DNA of 64,000 nt, taken from NCBI GenBank assembly GCA_013399115.1, contig VXAA01001303.1:321847-385846 (forward strand), written 5' to 3'. Position 1 is the stretch's first letter, and every line of letters begins with the position of its first letter. Shown in pieces: positions 50,901 through 62,993 of this stretch. The notes beneath the pieces are model-generated. The model worked only from the letters and a program-made list of their open reading frames with translations, had not been told where the DNA came from and searched no databases. The position numbers were made by a program, and so were the translations under genes. This stretch comes from Anseranas semipalmata. Its lineage: Eukaryota; Chordata; Aves; Anseriformes; Anseranatidae.

Positions 50901-51789
50901 ACCAATATTATTTTCATTCATCTTCATGCTCTCAAGAGAAAACAGTAACTGAGAAAACAGTATTGCATTTTTGAGAGCATATGATTCTAACCTCTTACAA
51001 GTGTGAGCAGTAACCTAGCCTTAAAGCTCATTTTGCTATAAAAAAAGCAGAAACAAGATAGATTATATTTGGTGATAACTCCCCATGGTTTGTCCTTGCT
51101 CCCTAGATGCTGATAAAAGCCTACAGAAATTGTTCTTTCTGTCCTGAGTTCTCTCTGTCAAAATATCACCTTCTGGCTATTAGCAGAGCAAGGACAGCAG
51201 CTTACAGGAACCTCTGACCCCTTAGGCACTTCTCAGTCTTACAGCTAGGGGCATAAGGGACTAGGCTCATCACCGAGGTAATAAGCAGGTTAGACCCACT
51301 GCCTAAGTCTATACCTTCAAACCCAACGGCCAAGTAATCCTGGTTAGCACGGGGAGAAGAGATTCTTATTTCTATTTAACTCTTAACCAAGCACGTAGAC
51401 TCAATGCCAATCTAGCCTTAAAAATACTGATATATCCTGGACAACACCAATAATTTCGAAACACAGGCAGCATGCTCTTAAAAGGAGTGGGGGAACATTA
51501 GGAATAAACTGGGAATTTATACAGAAATAATAAATGCAAAAGTCATGACCAGGATCATCATTAGAGATCACCCTAGTCAGAAATGTAAGTGAACAAAACC
51601 ACGCCAGCCATCATTCTGAAGAGCAAGAACTGAGATATGTGGGGATTAAAACAATAAAAAGGGTCAGGAAAACCATGAAGAGCCAGGAACAGATGGCTGT
51701 TTTTTGAACTTCACTCAGTTCTAATCTGATTCCCATTATTATTTTAAGTCAGAAGAAAGTTTAATATTCAGCACATAATTGCCATGCTA
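47954..51789. other. Non-genic stretch
   Basis: No gene recognised. A strong acceptor-like site near 49759 has no matching donor. Open frames at 48443-48742 and 48945-49154 have no recognised domain. Confidence 0.55.
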
Positions 51790-52640
51790 TTTTCTATGGT
51801 ATCGCAAGTTTCGCTTTGTATCCTCCATGTGTTGTTTTTGCTCCTGTGCTATTTTTTTTTATATAACTTACCAGGGCTGATTTTTCTTTTTAATCCCTTT
51901 GCAGTCTCCTATTTCACTGTACAATGTTGCCTTGAGATGATCAATGACATGTTTGACATTTACATTTTATTGGAAAGAATGTAGATTGCATCTTTCTTCT
52001 GTTCCTAAACCCTTTCCCTCATTCTCCCACCGCACAGTTTTGGGGACAATAGTTGCATCCCCATCAATTTTCTTCAATTCATTACACACTTCTTTGAATA
52101 CTAACTTTTCAAAGTTTAATATTTTTGTGCCACTATTCTTTGTACATATTGTAGCCTCATGAATATTTCAAATCCAATCGCGTTATGATCATTCAGCCTT
52201 ATAAGCTCACCAGCGTCTATCTTATTTATCATACAGGTCCTGCTTCATTTCCTGGGACCATGTCCAAAACATCCTCTGAGATTTTTTTTATTTTTATTTT
52301 TTACTTATATAAATTATAAGAGAAAACAATCTTACTCTACCACATGTATTTTTTCTCAAGCATTAAACAATTCTTATTCCAGGCAAACTTGAAGTAATTG
52401 AAATCCTCTGTGATCAGTGCTCCATCCTTTTAATGAGTCTCCACAAGTGCATAACTATTTCCTCATTTTCCTGCTCATCCTCTCATGATTAACATGCTTA
52501 TGATCATATCCTTAACCATTTCCAGACAGTATTTTATCTGATTTTTCCCTTTGTCCTGCTGCTTACCCCACAGCTGAACTCTAGCCATAAAATTCTGCAA
52601 TTCTCATTAACTTGACATTCCTTAGAAATTTCTCAGACAC
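51790..52640 (-). mobile_element. Decayed CR1/L3-type LINE, ORF2 endonuclease and linker
   Basis: Read on the minus strand, four features of CR1-clade ORF2 appear in the right order and spacing. First, an EDFN tetrad at 52408-52397 corresponds to the GDFN motif of the AP-type endonuclease, with a conserved Trp five residues after Asn. Second, NDHNAIGFEI at 52193-52164 corresponds to the SDH-x-x-(I/V)-E-F-x-I motif. The gap of about 70 codons is typical of CR1/L3. Third, a linker at 52116-52054 reads NFEKLVFKEVCNELKKIDGD, like the 'KADF..LR.ELKKIDWE' segment before the reverse transcriptase. Fourth, KNQPW at 51885-51871 is like the 'RKPAWL' motif. The frame is interrupted by stops and shifts, so the copy is dead. 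The reverse transcriptase and 3' tail are missing or unrecognisable, and the borders are approximate. Confidence 0.7.
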
Positions 52641-55600
52641 CTAATTTGCATAGAATTTCACCTCTAGAAACCTGCAAACAAGGATGCAGATGTAAAGGAC
52701 TCTCCTTTTATCAAAGGAAGCTGTTTAGATCACTCTGAATGCACTAGAAGTTTTTAAAATGTCGAAGGGCAGACAGTGAGAAAATCCTGTAGCTGTTACA
52801 GCAGGCTGGAATAGTTACTGCTTGCCACGGAAAATGGTCTGATGTCAGTCGCTAGCATGACTTGCAGAGCAGGGGCTGTTTGGTCTAGCCCAAAGAACCG
52901 TCCTTGAAGCAGGTGCAGGTGCTAAGGAATTTAGCAGGAGTAAAGGTTCCTTCCAGCAGCAGAGCCAGCCTGGGAGCGCTGCCATATCTAACGTCTGGCT
53001 GGTGATGTGAGGCAGGAACCCAACTGCTCCATACGTGCATGGTAAAAGGAGCTCAAAGCCTCTTTTCATCAGGCTGAGAATCTGGCCATAGCAATCAAGT
53101 TTATATATGAATAAATATGCCCACAGCAAGATCAAGTGGTACATCAGTTATTTCCAGAAAATGACGTTATCGTATCCATCTGCCAAAGCCTATGTCTGTT
53201 AGCCAAGGAGTGCTGGCAAGAACAGATGAAGAACTGGCCAATTAATGAACTTCTCTGCACACATCTGGTGAAAAACCAGTGAATATTTTACCACCTGCAC
53301 AGCAGAGAAGCAGCTCCACTGGGGAGCTAACATCAGCCACGTGAGCGGCGGCTCCCAGCACAGACCATCCAAAGGACTGGGTGCAAAGCCCTTCTTTGCT
53401 TGAAAATATTTTTCACCAATTTATTTCTTCTAAAACTCAGAGTCTTTATATAAGATGCAGTAGCTCTCATAAGTTAAAACCTAATTGTAGCACATTAGCT
53501 TGGGATTTTCCATTTTAAGCTAAGTAACAAGAGCCCAGGTCCGTACTTGCACCAAACATCTGCTCGGCAGCAGGGAGCTGCAGAAGTCAGTACAGAATTC
53601 CAGGATCTGCTGCCTTTCTATAGAAGTCTGAAGAAATAGCTCAGTCCACTGCAAGGGGACAAAGCTTTGGAACGTTCTCACCTGCCGGAGGAAACAGGCA
53701 ATGAAAACTGAACCATCGCAGCGCAAGGTGGGGAGTGTAGAAGCTAAGACAGCGCAGAAACCGCTCTCCTTTTGTACATGCTTTCTTTAAGAAAAAGACG
53801 TCTCATCCTGAACTGACACAAAGTAAAAATCTCCAAAACAACTGTGAACCAAGCAATGAAGAATAAAGTCCGTTTCTCAATAGTACAAACTAAGGGAAAA
53901 TAAAACTATTTGCTTAGATAATTCCTATAGCTTCATTTGCAATTTTAATCCCATTAGGTTGCTCTAATTAAAATCAGATGAATTTTCAAATGATGCCAAC
54001 ATCCTCAACAGCTAATATTCACTGGGGGTCTCCAACTCTTCCACACAGCCCCCAGTCTGTTACCCCTCAGTATCAGTCATTAGCAACCATTCATCAAGAT
54101 GCAAATCTCCAAGCTTACATATAAAATTAAGGTCATTTACTCTCAAAACTCTTGGTTGTTATTCCAAAATGAGCGTGAAGTTGCTCCTCTCCAGAGCTCC
54201 TCCATTCTGGGGATGGAAGGAAGTAGGAACAGGGAGCAACATGGGACTTTCTGTAAGTTTTTAATTTTCAGATCACAACATTTTCCAGTCCAGGGTGAGG
54301 GTTTTCTCATGCATCTCTGCAGCACCTGCATACACTCAAATACACAAAATTCACGAGAAATAATCACCCAGGTGTCCTTTTTTAGTTATCATATTCCCCG
54401 CAGTTCAAGACTTGTCTTTAAGCCTCCCAGCAGAGAAACTACTGTTCACTTTGTTTCTTTTCTTGAATACAACTCAGAGTGCTAGCCCAGCCTTTCCGAG
54501 GCACTTTGCACTTCCATGCAGAGGTAGGTTCATTTCAGCAGCACAGAAGGCATCACTGCACGCTGTCTGTAAAGTGCTTTCTGATCCTGCAGGATGAAAG
54601 TCACTTAATGGCAAGCTATTAATAGTAACAACAGGGGGGGGTGTCATTGTGTTTAAATATCACTCTTCTACATCCCTCCTTTAATAAAAAATAAGTAATT
54701 CAATCACTGTTATACAGGCAAGATAAAATAAAAAATTATGTTTGGGGAAAGACAACACTAGATACAACAACCTCACAAGATAAGGTAAGCATTTCTGGGC
54801 CTTAAATGGAAAGCACAGCAGAGCTCTGAGAATATGCATTGAACTGAACCAGGGCTCAGCAGCCACAAGACCTCGAGCATCATACAGGCTACTGCCTTCC
54901 GAAGGGCAGCACGACAGGAGCACAGCCTGCAACCACCGGACCCAGGGGCATCTGCACCACTCCTTACACGGTGAAACTGATGCTGCTGCTGTAGAGACAG
55001 CACAAGCATAATGTCCGATTTAAAGATTAATAATAAAATAAATAAATAAAAATGAAAGGTTTTAGGTAAGGTTTCAGGGTTTGAGGCTGTTGGACCGGCT
55101 CTCTGGACAGCAGTTAATTTCTCCATAAGAAAGCTGATAGCACAAAAAAGGCAGCTAGACTGCAAAAAGGTATTTGTTGGCTTGCATCCAGCTGAAACTA
55201 GATTCTGCTTCAGCACCTAACATTCATCTACTGCAAACAACTCGGATAAACAATTATCCTACGCATCTATTCCAGTTCAGGTATCTGTTCTGTGTATATT
55301 TAGTCTAGAAGCTCTGCGAAGAAAGTTATTGATCCTTTTAATTGGTAAGGACTTTGCTAAGTGACAAAACTGTCCACCCACTTTCCCTAATTAAGAAAAA
55401 TCCAATTACCACACACAAGTGTAGATTGTGAGACTGTAAATACCACCCATCAGTCTTCAGGAATTGGTACAATTGGCATATATGTTCCCAAACCATCTGT
55501 ACAGTGAAAGATTCATTAAAAAAGACTTGTCAACTTACGCACAAGTTTGTAGGACGGCAACTTGCCAGAAAGCACAAGCATTTGCTTACAGACCGAGTCA

Positions 55601-58353
55601 GAATTAGCTACTTTCTCATTGCATGATTGTGGTCAGAGAGTTTCTTGAGTCAGAGGCAGACAGTTCTGTAAATTCAGGGGAGCAGCCCTGCAGATCAATT
55701 GTCTCTCTCTGACCCTGAAAGATGATGAAGTGGAAAAAGCTCAGAGGGAGCTGGAAGTGGAGAACAGCACTGCAGAACACACAGAATCACCAGCAGCTGC
55801 TAGAGGGGGAGCAGAGCAAACAAGTCCTCTCCCTGATACCAGAGATGACTTGAACAGGTCACATCTTGGAAACCACATCTCTAAAATGACATGCAGTGGG
55901 TCAGAAGCCATGCGGAAGGAATAGATCTGCAATATGAAATCAAGGTTTTGGGGAAAAGGCAGACATTGCGTTCCTGTGCAACGAAAAATATACAAAGGTC
56001 ATGTAAGAAATAACATTGGTTATTGGATGAGGTGATTTGTTACGCTAACATATAGATATATCTTGCAATATTGATGGTGGATGCCATGCTTGTTTTACAA
56101 GGATTAACCTCATTTCTTTTGCAACTTTTAAAATTTGACCCCAATTCATTTCCTTCTAATACTGCAAGCCTGTTCCATTAGATGGCTAAATTTATCTATT
56201 TGATTGAAAAAAAAAAATATTCATTGAAAAAAAACTTGTCTCACACATCGGATGCAGTCCCCCTACACCTCAGTCGGTCCCTAAGAACAGGACCAAAGTC
56301 CCCAGGCACCAAGAGGAGTCTGAGCAGCATATAAGTAATTCACCAGGCCCTATGTGTGCTGCACCCAATGTTGTTTACACCCCTTATAATACATTTAATA
56401 ATTAATCAGCATTCCCTACCCGTGTCCTGCTATTCAAAGATGGTCTCAGGAGAGCGACTGGAGGTCAGCTGGGCACAGGGCTCTGAACTGGTGGCTGCAC
56501 TGGGCACCCAGCATCATAATTTATTTCCTTTGCTGGCAGGCACTAACCGCTCCTGCTGCTGAAGAAAATATTCAGTAGTGGAAATGCTGCCACCACCTTA
56601 ATTATAACATCTCCAGCTTGATGCCAGATTAACGAATAGCAGTGGAATAACAATTTTTAAGTGTGACTAATGATGTAAGTAATGACTGAAGCATGAAGGC
56701 ACCTGCACCCAGAAATGCTTCAGGTCTGGACCAAATTTGTCCTACTACATCTAACAAATATGACAGAGAAAAAGGAAAAGAAAAAATGTGACTTGAGAAG
56801 TGGAAAATTGATTTATTTCTTTATGATGATAAGGCATGGGAAACCACCAACATTTAAAAGAGGATATTTTTAACCTGCAAAATGTTTGATTATCACATCT
56901 TACTAAGAAAATGCAAACAGAGGACTTGGGACACTAACAACCAAATATAAAAGCAGAGAACAATTACATTAACAGTGAAATAAGAAGCACATTTTAGACT
57001 TCACATTATAATTCTGGTTTGCTTATTTGTTTCATCAGCACCAGCTCCTGCCAAAGAATGAAAAATGATTCGAAAAAGGATTATACAGCAGAATTGAACA
57101 CAGGCACACATCACTCTCCTTGAAGTAAAATCAGAGAAAGATGACATTAAAAAGCTTTTCCATGTTCAAAGGACAAGTCCAGCAAAACTAAGGAAGATCA
57201 ACTGCTCCAGATATATCTATGGTCAAGAACCAGGAAAGGAAATAAACAAACCCTTCCAGCTCATCTTTATGCATCATAAAACAAATTAAATTAGGTTTTT
57301 GTTCACTGTGTTGTGCAAAAAGTAATTTTGTCAAGAGTCATCGTGATAAAGTCAGGCTGCTTCTCAATCACTGCACAAACAACTTTTTTCTCAAAGGTTA
57401 TCTTCCAAGGAGATTTAAAATACAAATATATTTATATGAAGTTTATGCCTTTCATACCTAAGATGTCTACTTCAAACGTGTGCTGGGATGCTAAATCCAC
57501 CAATATTGTTGATATTGTTCTGTTTTATACATTGGTATTAAAATTAAGGCTGCAGGAATTTTCTCACTGACATAAGACAGAGAAAAGCAGTATAGTGTTT
57601 GTGACTACTACCGAGATTAAGAAGACATCTGGCAAAAAAAACTAAAAAATCTATGCGTATAAATGAGATGTTTGCTTATTAGGCTGTAGTTTTATGAATA
57701 TAATAGAATAGCAGATATCAAGGGAATACTTACAATGCTTCAAAAAAGCCATAATACTAGAAGTGAAGGTACTCTGAGTGCTTGAAAAACTTCATTTACA
57801 AGTTTTGCCATTGTGACAGACTGCTTCGGAAATTCTGCTTCCATGTTCACATAAGGAAACACAAACATGCAAAGTTATGCCTTTTCTCCAGATAATAACA
57901 TTTTCAAAAATTTGCTTTATTCTTTTTGTAGATACTTTTTATATTTATAGACACCTTATCCTGACAGCATTAACTGCTACTCTAGCCATAATCAGAGGGC
58001 TAAAATAATTGTCAGGTTTTCAACAGAAATGCAACATTAGATGCAGAAATACAGGACCAGATCTCAAGATGAAAGCTATACTGGTAGAAATGAGCTGGCC
58101 CACATATATAAATATGACTGTAGACAAGTGAGATTGATAGATCTATATTAAGCCATTGCATTTTGATGGTAGAATAGAAATATGCCAAATGATTGAGAGA
58201 TTACTGAAAAAAAAGTACTTGCAAAAGAAGCTTGCAATAGAAACTTCTACCATGTAAAGATGTCTGGGAAAAAGTTTAGAAGACAAAGTTGAGGAGGTAT
58301 TAAAAACAAATTAAAGTGAAAGAAATGGTTTATCAGCTCCAGCACAGACAATA
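52641..58353. other. Non-genic stretch
   Basis: No gene recognised. It contains a G8 run at 54634-54641, an AAAT-rich run at 55029-55053 and paired A runs near 56207-56234. A 46-bp exon-like segment at 54478-54523 on plus has both splice-like borders but is too short to assess. The 147-codon minus-strand frame at 54773-55216 has no recognised domain. Confidence 0.5.
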
Positions 58354-58381
58354 AATTCACTGCACTTCAGCACAGTGAATT
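58354..58381. repeat. Inverted repeat with 9-bp arms
   Basis: AATTCACTG and CAGTGAATT are perfect arms around a 10-base loop. It is a small hairpin of unknown meaning. Confidence 0.8.
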
Positions 58382-61300
58382 AGCAAGCCTTCCGCCTAAA
58401 CCAGACTTCTCTCTTTCAGAGGGATATTCTAGTCCTATAGGCAGACTTCTTTCTAACCAAAGTCCTTACTAGGTTAACAACAGATGTTCTTTAATATGCT
58501 AACCATTAACTCCGTACTTTACAATAACTCATTTTAAACAATGCAGTTGGAGAGCCAGGGCATAAACGTGGGAAGGAACGGCAGCCAAACTCTCTCCGGC
58601 TGAAACACTACCAAAGCTCAGCAGAATCACCCCAAGACGTGCGCAGCCCAGGTGGTGTTTATGCGGTCCCTCATCCATCAGCTAAGTCCCTGTGGATCAT
58701 TTCACAGGCTAGACGGCAGTCTGCTTACTACAGGAACAGCAACTGATTTACATTGCCACCTTACTTTCTCACAACTAAATAGCACCGGATTGCTTCTCAT
58801 GTTGGCTTTAAGAAAAGTTTCTTGGGAACAGAAGACCTCAGACCGATGAGCTCTCTTTTCTGATCCCACCAACTTGTAAAGGCTAGGCACCATGCAACCC
58901 TTCTGGAGAATCCTCACCTGTCGCTTGGGATGTTGCTTGACAAAATGCAAGAAAAACGAAGACTCAGCCAGCAATTCAAGAGATACTGACAGCACAGCAC
59001 AATTTTACCCATATTAATTTAATTTAACACACATTATTATTTGTTGTCAACTGAGCAGGAGTCAAAACTGTTACAAAATACAAATCAAAGCTTACGGCAT
59101 ATCTAGTGCAACCACTGAAAAGAATTCCAAGTGGCTCAAACAACTTAAAAGCATCTGGAAGGTGCCATTAGCTATAGAGTAAAGACCATTTAATGGATAC
59201 ACTGACGCCTTTGCAAACTTAATATCAATTCACAATTTTCAAAAGAAAAATTTCTGAGGCACACTTTTTTATTTTCTGACTGGATGGATGGCATGACTTA
59301 GATAGATAGATCAAAGACCTAAAAAAATTATATAAAATTACATTATGCGAGTACCACAAATTTCTGTTGATTATAATATTGAAGTCATCACTGGAATACT
59401 GTGGAGTCATTTAAGAACACAACAGGTTTACCACAGTGAGAGAAAAATTGACCAACACCCACCCGAACCAGCTAAAGACAGCGCTGCCCTCAGCTGAGTT
59501 GCACCAATTCATGCCAGGGGCCTGGGCTGTGGTTCTCAGTGCTTGTGCCACACCAACGCCGTGGGTGAAGACAAAACTCCTCCCAGAGAAGCTGCAACAG
59601 GCAGCAATTTTATAGGTTCTCTTTTCTAAGGTCTTCACACCATTACCTTCACTTTTCTGCTCTCCACTTCCACATCTGATTATGTTACAAATATGTTTTT
59701 TCCCAAATCCAAATCTGATGGGAGAGGATTAACATCTTCCACGAAAACACTCCAAATACCTCAGCACGTATGTATTTTTCTTATCACTAATGGCCATTCT
59801 TGCTACAGAACAGATACAAAAGTTAAAACCACTTAATTGTAAAAACAAAAGAAAAAACAACCCCACAACCTTTACAGCCTAAAAAGCATGAGGATTTCCA
59901 ATCTCAGGGGATAAGCACACAGTATCGCAGAGAAGCGTGATGCACGTTTCCTTTCTGATTCTTTCTCATAGACACTGAAAGTGAGAACTCTGCCTCTGCT
60001 GCCAAAGCATCTCTGTGACAGCAGAAGCGGCGACTCCTTTGGGTAACATTCAGCCCAAGTGAAATCAAGTGTCACAGGCTCTGACCTTCAGCAATGCCTC
60101 TGCTCTAATTAAGAAAGCATGATACCGGGAAGCAGAAAGTATTGTTTTGTTTGCAAGAAACAGGCAATTTTGGCTCTGTTTCCTGAGAGAAAAGCATTTT
60201 TGCATATCTGCATCTGGCAGAATAAGCTAAACTACAAGCAGCATGTTTGTAAAATAATTGCAATTTATGGTTAACAAGCAGAGACGGATAAGGGTTAAAT
60301 ATATCATTTGAACTATATGTTGTACTTCACACATACAAAGCCCAAAGGGGCACCATGTCATTTACTCGCAGCAATCCATGCCTGCTCCCAGGCTGAACCA
60401 ATACGTACCCTATAAATGCATTGTTGTTAAAAACACAGGACAGAACTAAGGCAGCAAGGACTGCCATCAGTTAATCATACATTTGCCTTGTGATCATCCC
60501 ATTCCCAATCACCTTGGGATATACAGGGGAGGATTTTGGCTAGACACTGCTAACAAATGAAGAAAGTTTAACGGAAATTTGAGTTTCTAAATACACAGTT
60601 CTATAGGCCTTTAGTTTAAAAATGTCTTCTGTTAACACTATTTTGCTTTTGTTTTTTCTTATCAACAAATTTTATATCCTAGTCCAAGATATTTTTGCCT
60701 ACAGCCGACGTTCAGCTCTAGGGACTTTTCTCTTCAACAACCCATTTTCGCCTTGCACAACACTCCTGCTATTGTCTGCTTTTAGCCAACAATAGGAAGT
60801 ACAGTGCAATGTAGATGATGCAATCCAGACATTAATACCTCAATTTTCATAAGAAAACTATAATGCTTGAGATCTTTCTTCTGTAATTGTATTTTGGAAT
60901 TAGATAATTTAATTCAGTAATTGTTTGCTGTAGGATCAATAATATTGGAAGAAGTGATGCATACGTGTAATTTTTTTCTTTTGACATTTGCCACTATTAG
61001 TAGGTCTACTGTAGAAAGCTTAGCAGTGAAGAGACAAAGAGACAAGGTAGGTGAGCTGCAGAGAAAAGGAGATGTAGCATTCCTGAGGGCCTGATTTCAG
61101 GAAATGAGCCCTGAAATCCCACCTGTGTGCTGGAATACACAGCCCTGGTTTTATTTGTACAAAACAGTCATTACCCAGCTGAACAGACACAAACACACAA
61201 AATTTGCAAGCATCAGTTACAGGCACATTTTAAAACTAATGAAAAAGGTTTAACTTTATTTGGAAGTTTTAGCATTGCTTCCCCTTAAAATTTGAGGAGA

Positions 61301-62238
61301 GCATCTTATAAGATGTTGCAGAATTACTGTGCTTCCACATACCCAGCCAATGCTGGAATTCACCAGATGATGAAAGCGCTGTGCAGCTTTTTCCACCCAA
61401 GCACAAGCAATGGCTACAAGGTGTCTTCAAAGATTACAAAGATGGCAAAAAACTATTTAAACTCTGACCATACTTAAAGTAACAACATCTGAAAAAAAAT
61501 CTAGGTACCAAGACCGAGAGCTCCTGCTGATGACAGTTTCTCTTCTTTCTTTCTCCCTCATCCCACTGTACCACAGCAAACAGCAGGAACGTGCCCTTCA
61601 CCTGGATTAAAAATAAACTGCTTACATTAAGAGCAGAACAGAACAGTTCTGCTTTTCCTTTTTTCTCATTTCATTCCAGCTTTTAGTAAGACTAGAGTTC
61701 AGAAACGATTCTGGTACCAAACTCCATGAGCCTTTATTACAAAGGGCAGACAAATTTCTTGCCAAACTATACCGTGCACACCTCTGGAGAAGCATTCAGT
61801 TTTTGCTTGGCATTATCTTATATATGAAGCAGCTGACAGGTACAATTTTTATTACCCTAGCCAGGGTAATCTAATGTGATAGATCACCACCTGCTACAGT
61901 ACATCGCATCAGCTGGAACGAGACCATCTCTGGTCTGGCTTTTGTGGGCTCAGAAATTAGATAGGTGATGTCTTTCTTTGTAGGAAAATGGAAAGCAAAT
62001 TCAAGATCATTAAAGAGCATTTGAGGGGATAGCAGGGGGCCTGAGGGGATGCTCCTTTTCCCTTCGTAAGTTTTCTGCATAAACCAGAAGCAATCAAATA
62101 TTTATTACGTTACCTTTGTGAAAAGAACCCTCGGAGGTAATTTTTAAAATATCATTGATTTTAAAAAAAGCAAACCACAAATGGAATAATTATTTTCATA
62201 ACTTCACGAAAATAACAAAAATACAGCTAATTCACAGC
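58382..62238. other. Non-genic stretch
   Basis: No gene recognised. A very long pyrimidine tract ends in an acceptor-like CCACAG at 61576, followed 30 bases later by an AATAAA. That would be a tiny terminal exon without a visible partner. A short inverted repeat, ATTACCCT/AGGGTAAT, lies at 61851-61870. Confidence 0.5.
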
Positions 62239-62790
62239 TCATATAAATCCCAATAGCTCTGCCACAGACTTTAGTATCACAGAACTTGACTTCTTCACCC
62301 AAAGACAAACAGAAGCACACAGGAATCTCTGTGCTATATGACAGCACACAGTCCAGTGGAAGCGAGCTTGTGTTGATGCAAATACCACCTCAGGCTGACT
62401 GATACGCCGCAGCTTAAATGCACCACGAGGCTGTATTTGCCAGTCAGAACCATAAACTGCCTGCAAGTGGTGGCTGGGCTTTACCACGATGCTCCTCATG
62501 GGCTTCATTTTCACCCAGAAATCATTTCTACATCTTAAAACTTCAGTCTCACTTTGTGGTTTGTTTCTACCAAAATCAAAAACAATTTCCTGGACTGAGT
62601 CAACATTAAATCTCAGGAAATGATTACCGTTATGCTGGAATACTGTCCAATGCTGCAACCACTTAGAATGGATGGGAGAAAGAGAGGTGATGCTGCATGC
62701 AAAAAGGCTCTTCTGTTTGGGAAGAATGGATGTTGAAGATGGGGAAAAAAAGGAGTTTTGAGTGAACTTTGAATAGAATGGTACAGCCAT
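62239..62790 (-). CDS. 183-codon open frame of unknown function (doubtful)
   Basis: It starts at an ATG in good context (A at -3, G at +4) and runs 183 codons to TGA. The product would be about 21 kDa and fairly basic. It has a Ser/Phe/Pro-rich N-terminus, a mixed middle and a Cys/Val-rich hydrophobic stretch near the C-terminus, but no signal peptide, clear membrane segment or domain that I recognise. An ATG-initiated frame this long is mildly unusual for the local base composition. A minus-strand AATAAA (TTTATT at about 62100) lies just downstream. Other minus-strand frames (62613-62981, 62663-63040) overlap its start, which suggests chance openness. No intron structure or homology supports it, so it may well be non-coding. 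Confidence 0.15.
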   Translation of the reverse strand: MAVPFYSKFTQNSFFSPSSTSILPKQKSLFACSITSLSPIHSKWLQHWTVFQHNGNHFLRFNVDSVQEIVFDFGRNKPQSETEVLRCRNDFWVKMKPMRSIVVKPSHHLQAVYGSDWQIQPRGAFKLRRISQPEVVFASTQARFHWTVCCHIAQRFLCASVCLWVKKSSSVILKSVAELLGFI

Positions 62791-62955
62791 TTTGCTGTAG
62801 CCTGGTCTGCATCAGCAAACAGCTTACGTGCAAGTGAATACATGGGCGCTGGACTGGGGCACATCGCCCTGGGCTGCCGCAGAACTGGGTGTTGTGACTT
62901 TGGTGGTTTGGTTCTTCTGAAATGTTTAACACTAAGCAGAAGACAGTGAGACAGA

Positions 62956-62993
62956 GAGCGTGTGCACATGTGTTTGTGCATACGTGCACGTGT
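62956..62993. repeat. GT/CA-rich, mostly alternating purine-pyrimidine stretch
   Basis: It contains CGTGTGCACATGTGT and TGTGCATACGTGCACGTGT separated by a single break. It is an imperfect, old TG microsatellite with CpG-containing alternating steps, a plausible Z-DNA former. Confidence 0.6.

Noticed and set aside
52868..52962. TGGTCTAG and AGGTTCCTTCCA words in CR1-like order near the LINE relic
   Set aside because: It is too degenerate to assign by eye and lies on the opposite strand to the LINE relic.
54412..54597. 61-codon plus-strand frame whose N-terminus looks like a signal peptide
   Set aside because: It starts at TTG rather than ATG. A hydrophobic run arises easily from the T-rich splice-like tract it reads through.
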